From Ceriagrion tenellum (taxonomy: Eukaryota; Arthropoda; Insecta; Odonata; Coenagrionidae): 64,000 bases of DNA. Positions 55,462 through 61,400 of this stretch are shown here, one piece after another. The DNA is taken from positions 160,037,780 to 160,101,779 of the forward strand of contig OY720633.1 in assembly GCA_963169105.1 (NCBI GenBank). The letters are read 5' to 3'. The number at the start of each line of letters is the position of its first letter. Position 1 is the stretch's first letter. Below the pieces are notes generated by a model that saw only the letters and a program-made list of their open reading frames with translations, had not been told where the DNA came from and did no database searches. The translations under genes and the position numbers were made by a program.

Positions 55462-58400
55462 AAGCTTCGTCACAGGGTGACACTAAACATAAAACATATA
55501 AAATGGAAACTCACGAGTTTAAAATTTTCGGTGGGTCGCCCGCACCTTCATCAGTGATAGAATGAGGATTGAGGAGGAATCACCATATAGGAGGGGCGGT
55601 GAGGGGAAGGAGCAGGTAGGAAGGGTGGGGAAGGGTGGGGAGGGAAGGAGCCAAAGACCTATTCGGGAGAAAGAAACAATGTAGCGAAAAGGGGGGAAAA
55701 ATTAATTAATGGGAACGGTTGAGGCCAGGTGGACAGAGGGCGTTAAAATATCGGATGCAACATTGTTCTAAAGTCTTCAGACTAATTATAGTGGCTGTGG
55801 GCGGGAGGGAAGCCAGAATGGCTACATTGTAGCAGTCATCAAATCTTACATTGTGGGAGGCAGCATGTGTGGGGACAGAGAAAGAGAAGTTGGTTGAAGA
55901 GGGATTGCAAGATATTGGTATATTTAGAGCCACTAACCCCCTCCATAAATCTTTTAATATTTCCAAAGCTCCAGCCACCCGTTGTAACCGGCCAAGGTGC
56001 AAAACTTGTTTAATTCTAATTACAGACCGATTACCCAAAAAATTCGTTAATCGTTATCTTCCTTCTGTTACCTCCCCTTCCTGTGCCACAACTAATATAG
56101 TATATATCCTTATTTGTAAATTATGTACAGCTTTTTACATTGGGCTCTGTAGTACCCCCCTCAATATCAGAATTAATAATCACCGTGCTTCTTGCAATCC
56201 CTCTTCAACCAACTTCTCTTTCTCTGTCCCCACACATGCTGCCTCCCACAATGTAAGATTTGATGACTGCTACAATGTAGCCATTCTGGCTTCCCTCCCG
56301 CCCACAGCCACTATAATTAGTCTGAAGACTTTAGAACAATGTTGCATCCGATATTTTAACGCCCTCTGTCCACCTGGCCTCAACCGTTCCCATTAATTAA
56401 TTTTTCCCCCCTTTTCGCTACATTGTTTCTTTCTCCCGAATAGGTCTTTGGCTCCTTCCCTCCCCACCCTTCCCCACCCTTCCTACCTGCTCCTTCCCCT
56501 CACCGCCCCTCCTATATGGTGATTCCTCCTCAATCCTCATTCTATCACTGATGAAGGTGCGGGCGACCCACCGAAAATTTTAAACTCGTGAGTTTCCATT
56601 TTATATGTTTTATGTTTAGTGTCACCCTGTGACGAAGCTTTATATTGTTTGCCACGTTCGTGGAATCTTCGCAAGAACTATATATATATATATATATATA
56701 AATACGTTGATGGATTGGAGTCAGCCATGCGGCGATGAACACACGATGTGGATAGGATGGAGGAGATAGACACACAAAAAAAGAGACGATCACACTTACA
56801 TCGCTAGCTTTCGGAACTAGTCCTACTAGTACGCTTCCCGTTCTTCTCCATTTACCCGCTTCTCTCCCCCTCCCCCCCCCACCCTCACTTCGACCCCTTC
56901 CGCTCTCTCCGGCCAAGACACGAGCTGGTAAAAATTTCCCCTTTTCAAGAACCGTTCGTCAACCGCTGGGAAAAACCCCTTCCCCTACCCCCTCCCCTAA
57001 CCTACCGCCCCTCCTACCCCTATCCTCACCAGCGCACACGACATTTGTTCCGTGATACGCCTTGAAGACGGACTAGTTCCGAAAGCTAGCGATGTAAGTG
57101 TGATCGTCTCTTTTTTTGTGTGTCTATCTCCTCCATCCTATCCACATCGTATATATATATATATATATATATGACACTTCCCATTGTTGAGCACATTGTA
57201 AACAAAAAAACCACTCCACTCCAACAACTTTAGGGCAGTTCCTTGAAATGTGGCCGGGGTTATTGCACGCAAAACAGACCACATTTCTCCTTCCATTACT
57301 CCAAAGACTTTTCTCATTTGTACCGCTATCTGCCTCTCGTTCATTGGGTGTCTCCAATTCTTGCTTCACTTTCTTCATTTGATGCATCTTCCTCTTCACC
57401 ATTAAGGCCTTCACCTCCTCATTCTTTTCGTGTTCTCTCACCAAATTTTCTCCTTTCTCTTCTAAAAGCAGTTTATTTTTCAGTACTGCCAGCATAACAT
57501 TGTTTTCGTCTCGTTCCAAGGAAAAAATTAAGCCCTCATACCTTTCCTTTGGTAGTCCCCTGAGTACAAAAGCTACGTGTGCTTTTTCTGGTAATATAAT
57601 ACCCCCTCGATTCAATTTTGAGAATAACTGCTGAACCTTCGACAAATAATCCTTCATGGGCACATCATTTGTCTTATTCATTGTTGCTAGCTCTTCTATT
57701 AACGTCACTAGGTGAAGCCATGAAAAATTGCAGTGAATAGCCTTAAGTATTTCCCATGCCTCACGAGCTTGCGTACAGTTTTCCAATTCCGTGAAGTATT
57801 GATCATCAACGTGTTCAATAATAAAGTTCAATGCTTGTACATTGCGATTTCTTTGAGCATTTGACCAATCTTCAATTCCATCTAAGTATCCAGGTTCAAT
57901 TGCCTCCCATAGTCTTCTCTTCTGCTGCATCAACCGGATTCGAAGCGACCAAGTTCCGTAGTTATCATCACTCAGGGGCTGAATCTTCGTCTTTTCAGAC
58001 CCCATCGTCGTCTGGGTACACAAAAACGGTCTGTGGTGGAAAACACTCATCGTCGTCGGCTACACACAGTCCCACACCGTCTTCAGTTCGTCATGTGCTT
58101 ATACTCGTCACTTCATAAATATTTCTTTCACCCTCACACAGTAGGAAAGAGATCCTGGGCCCATAACAAGTTATTTTATAGGCACAAATAACATAAAGAT
58201 GTTTTACCACATACTTTAATATGGCGGCTTCCACACAACACGAACGACACATACAGTAGAAGAAATAGAAAACAAAAGCATCACTGGGCTATTGAGACCT
58301 CAAACTTTATTGCTAAATTTTGGCTTCTCTCTAATAAATTGCTTGCATCTGTCTCTCTCCGAATATTGCACCATTGAGTAATCAAAACTCTTGCACTTTT

Positions 58401-61400
58401 CTTTGAAATTCTCACCAGATTTTTTATTTAACATGTCTAAAAGAGGGCATATTTTCCACATTTTATCCAAGGTATTATCTGAAGTTAGGTTGCAGCAGTG
58501 AACATATCTAAATTTGCAAGTATATTTCTCTCCCCATTAAATTTGACACCAGCTCATTTCCAGTTCTCTGTGCTGCGTCCTTATCCATATTGCCTCTTAA
58601 TACAAACTGCATTGTACTTGGAAAGGAAAAGATTAGTGGCAAACACTTTCTCTTTCTTATGTGTTATGTTGGATTAGCAGATGTCTTCATCAAAATCAAA
58701 CTTCAAAACTGTGCTAAGGGACACCTTATGGAAGCAGGAGTGATCAGGACTAGGGAGCATATTTCCATTTTACTTCTGCACAAAACCTTGAATTAGATTA
58801 TGAAAATATCAGGTAGCTTTAACATTTTTCATGCCAGGCAATTCACGTTCAGGCATTCACTCCAATTTTCCACTGTTCCTCTATTGTTTGAGTCTGAATC
58901 TTCATCAGACAATACAGTTACAACCAGGGGCTCAATGTATGTTTCATCCAAATTAATTTCATCATCCACAGAAATTTGCATTTCCTCTGAAAGTTTAAGA
59001 TCTCTGAAATTTATTAAAATTTTCTTTCACTTTTAAGAAAAACAAATCCATTTAAGAGATCATAAAAATATGAGGTACTGTTTACACTTTTCATGTGAGT
59101 AGAATAAATTATACTTAACACTAAACAATGATCAATCTCTGTTGCTGTCAAAGAAGACCCTGATTCTGTGTGCACATGCATCCTTTTGGAGAGAAAAATT
59201 GCAAATGCAACGAAAGCTACTACTGCTTAGGAAAATGTTAGAGACTGCTATTCTGCAAAATTAGTGACAAACATTGAGGGTGCATTAAATGTCAGCCCTG
59301 TTCATTCTGCTCAGCAAATTCTTGGTGATGGTGTTTCATTACCTGCAAAGTAAATCCATCAGCAGCTCTCTCAACACTCTTTAGCTCTGCATGTGGCAAT
59401 TTAGTAGTGGTATTCACAAAGTGGGTGCAAATTTTGGTTCAGCCATGAGTGATGAAGAGATGGAAGGCCGAAAGAATACCAATGATTCAGCAGTCTTTTC
59501 AAAATGTCTCAAGTCATGTGCTTGTTGATTTTTGCCAGCCATTTTGGGAGTTTCCTGGTGACAAATTCCTCTCTTCCCTCACTCCTTCTCATTCAGTTGT
59601 TCTCTTTTTTGCTACTTCAGAGGAATAGTCCACTTTAACAACCCAACAACCTTTTTCTTCCTAATATGGAGGAGGGCATGCTTAGGGAAACCGAAATTGG
59701 TACATGCCTCTCGATGAAAGGGGATGATGGTATACTTGTCATCTAGGTGACAGCAAACTCAAACATGACTAAACTAGAGATTTGCAAGGTATCGATAAAA
59801 TGAATTCTTTCTATTTAAATATTTATTTATTATTCGTGCAATGGTGCAAAATAAATCTGGTAGAAACACCAAAGCCAAAGAAATTACTGGGTAATTGCTC
59901 CCCAAGTTTGTAAATAGCATGAGAAGCACAATCATATTTGTAATCCTATCCATAACTTTCCCTATGCTGATATCTGCTAATTGGTAAATTAAACTGTGCC
60001 AAGGTACAGGAATAGGTGTTTACGAGTCCAGAAGTTAAAAGAAAATAGAGGTAGTTCTTTCCTTATCGCCATAAGGTCAATTCAATCGAAATTCGATTGT
60101 ATTGACCTTATGGTGTTCGATGACATAAACTGTAGTAATAGTTTGCAAGTCATGTTATCCCTGGCAAATTGAAATTAGTTCTGGAAAAACCTGGGAAAGT
60201 TTTGGAAAGCTTGAATTCTGTGGACGCCCTGATATCTAGGTAAAAACCATGGCCAGTCCTGGTATCCTCAAAATTCATCTGATTTGTGATTTTGCACCGT
60301 AAGAAACAATGTGATAAGGATTACCTGGTTTTATGGAAATTCCATTTTATTTGAATGAAGCTGGCCTTTCATGTTTTTTATTCTGCCTAGTGTCAGGATT
60401 GTTCACCTCTCCTTTCAGGCCCCAATTTTGCCTCTCTCTCTGGTGTATTTACCAGTTTAGTGAAATGTTTTTGTGTCTATTTAAATGAGATTGCAGTGAT
60501 GTTATGACAAAAATGTACACTAGTGGTATATGAAAGCTCTGTGCCATTGAGTTATGTGTGAGTCAAGCTGAAGTACATATTTGATGCTGGTCAGGTACCG
60601 AAATGGAGTTATGTTAGAACACATGGCCATATAATGGAATATTCCTTTTATATTGTAAAGTAATTGTTAACTTCAATTAATAGGAACTAATATGGTTTAG
60701 CTCTTGGGAATGACAAATAGTTTTTTCAATGCATTATCTGCTTTGTGTGCAGAAACACATGCGGGCGGAGTTCATTTGTCTTATCTAATCAAGATATTTG
60801 GTCATTTTGGGAGCTTTTGTCTCCCAAGATATTTTTTACTTTCTTTTAAAAATGCCTGCTCGTCTGAGAAATGCAAGTGGATACTTTTCATTGAGCTGTG
60901 CCTCAGTAGACTTGTATCCATCCAAAAGTTGCAAGAATATGTATATTTTTACAGATGAATTGAAAGCACAATGAAATTTTGAAATATAATAATAATAATT
61001 TATTTTGTCCAAAGATCTTACAAAGAAAGATATAAGACACGTCAAAAAATACAATAGTTTTAAAAATATAGTAGGATTCAAAAGAAGCAAGGTAGGTTCA
61101 CAAAAACACATAATTCACATATATTTACATATAAACAGTGCAATATTACACGTTTCAGCAAAGATATACACACACAACATGGATACTGTATTTTAGTGCC
61201 ACATCTTCAATACTTGCATACTAGAGTAACAAAAAGTAATCAATTTTTTTTATTCAAAAAGATATTCGTTAACTGATTAGTACTGTTTTTCATGTAGAAA
61301 ATATGTTAATTTTTTTAAATGACTCATTAGATACAATGATTTTTAAATTTTGCGGGAGTTTGTTATATATTCTGAGACCCATTTCTCGTGGTCCCAACTT

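Larger units (their letters stand above)
55456..56646. mobile_element. Penelope-like unit A: 457-bp inverted arms around a GIY-YIG core
   Basis: Left arm 55456-55912 and right arm 56190-56646 are both exactly 457 bp and read as reverse complements with no difference I could find by eye. The middle (55913-56189) is unique. The plus-strand half is a 5'-truncated Penelope-like element with GIY-YIG coding sequence and 3' UTR; the left arm is an inverted copy of its last 457 bp. The 3' UTR has the CTGATGA...GAAA motif (56548-56576). Such head-to-head truncated partners are known for Penelope-like elements. The near-identity implies very recent origin, gene conversion, or an assembly artefact. Confidence 0.85.

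Noticed and set aside
55706..56038. Minus-strand 110-codon frame as a second endonuclease gene
   Set aside because: It is the mirror of the C-terminal part of the 55851-56396 frame within the inverted arm, plus chance sequence from the centre.
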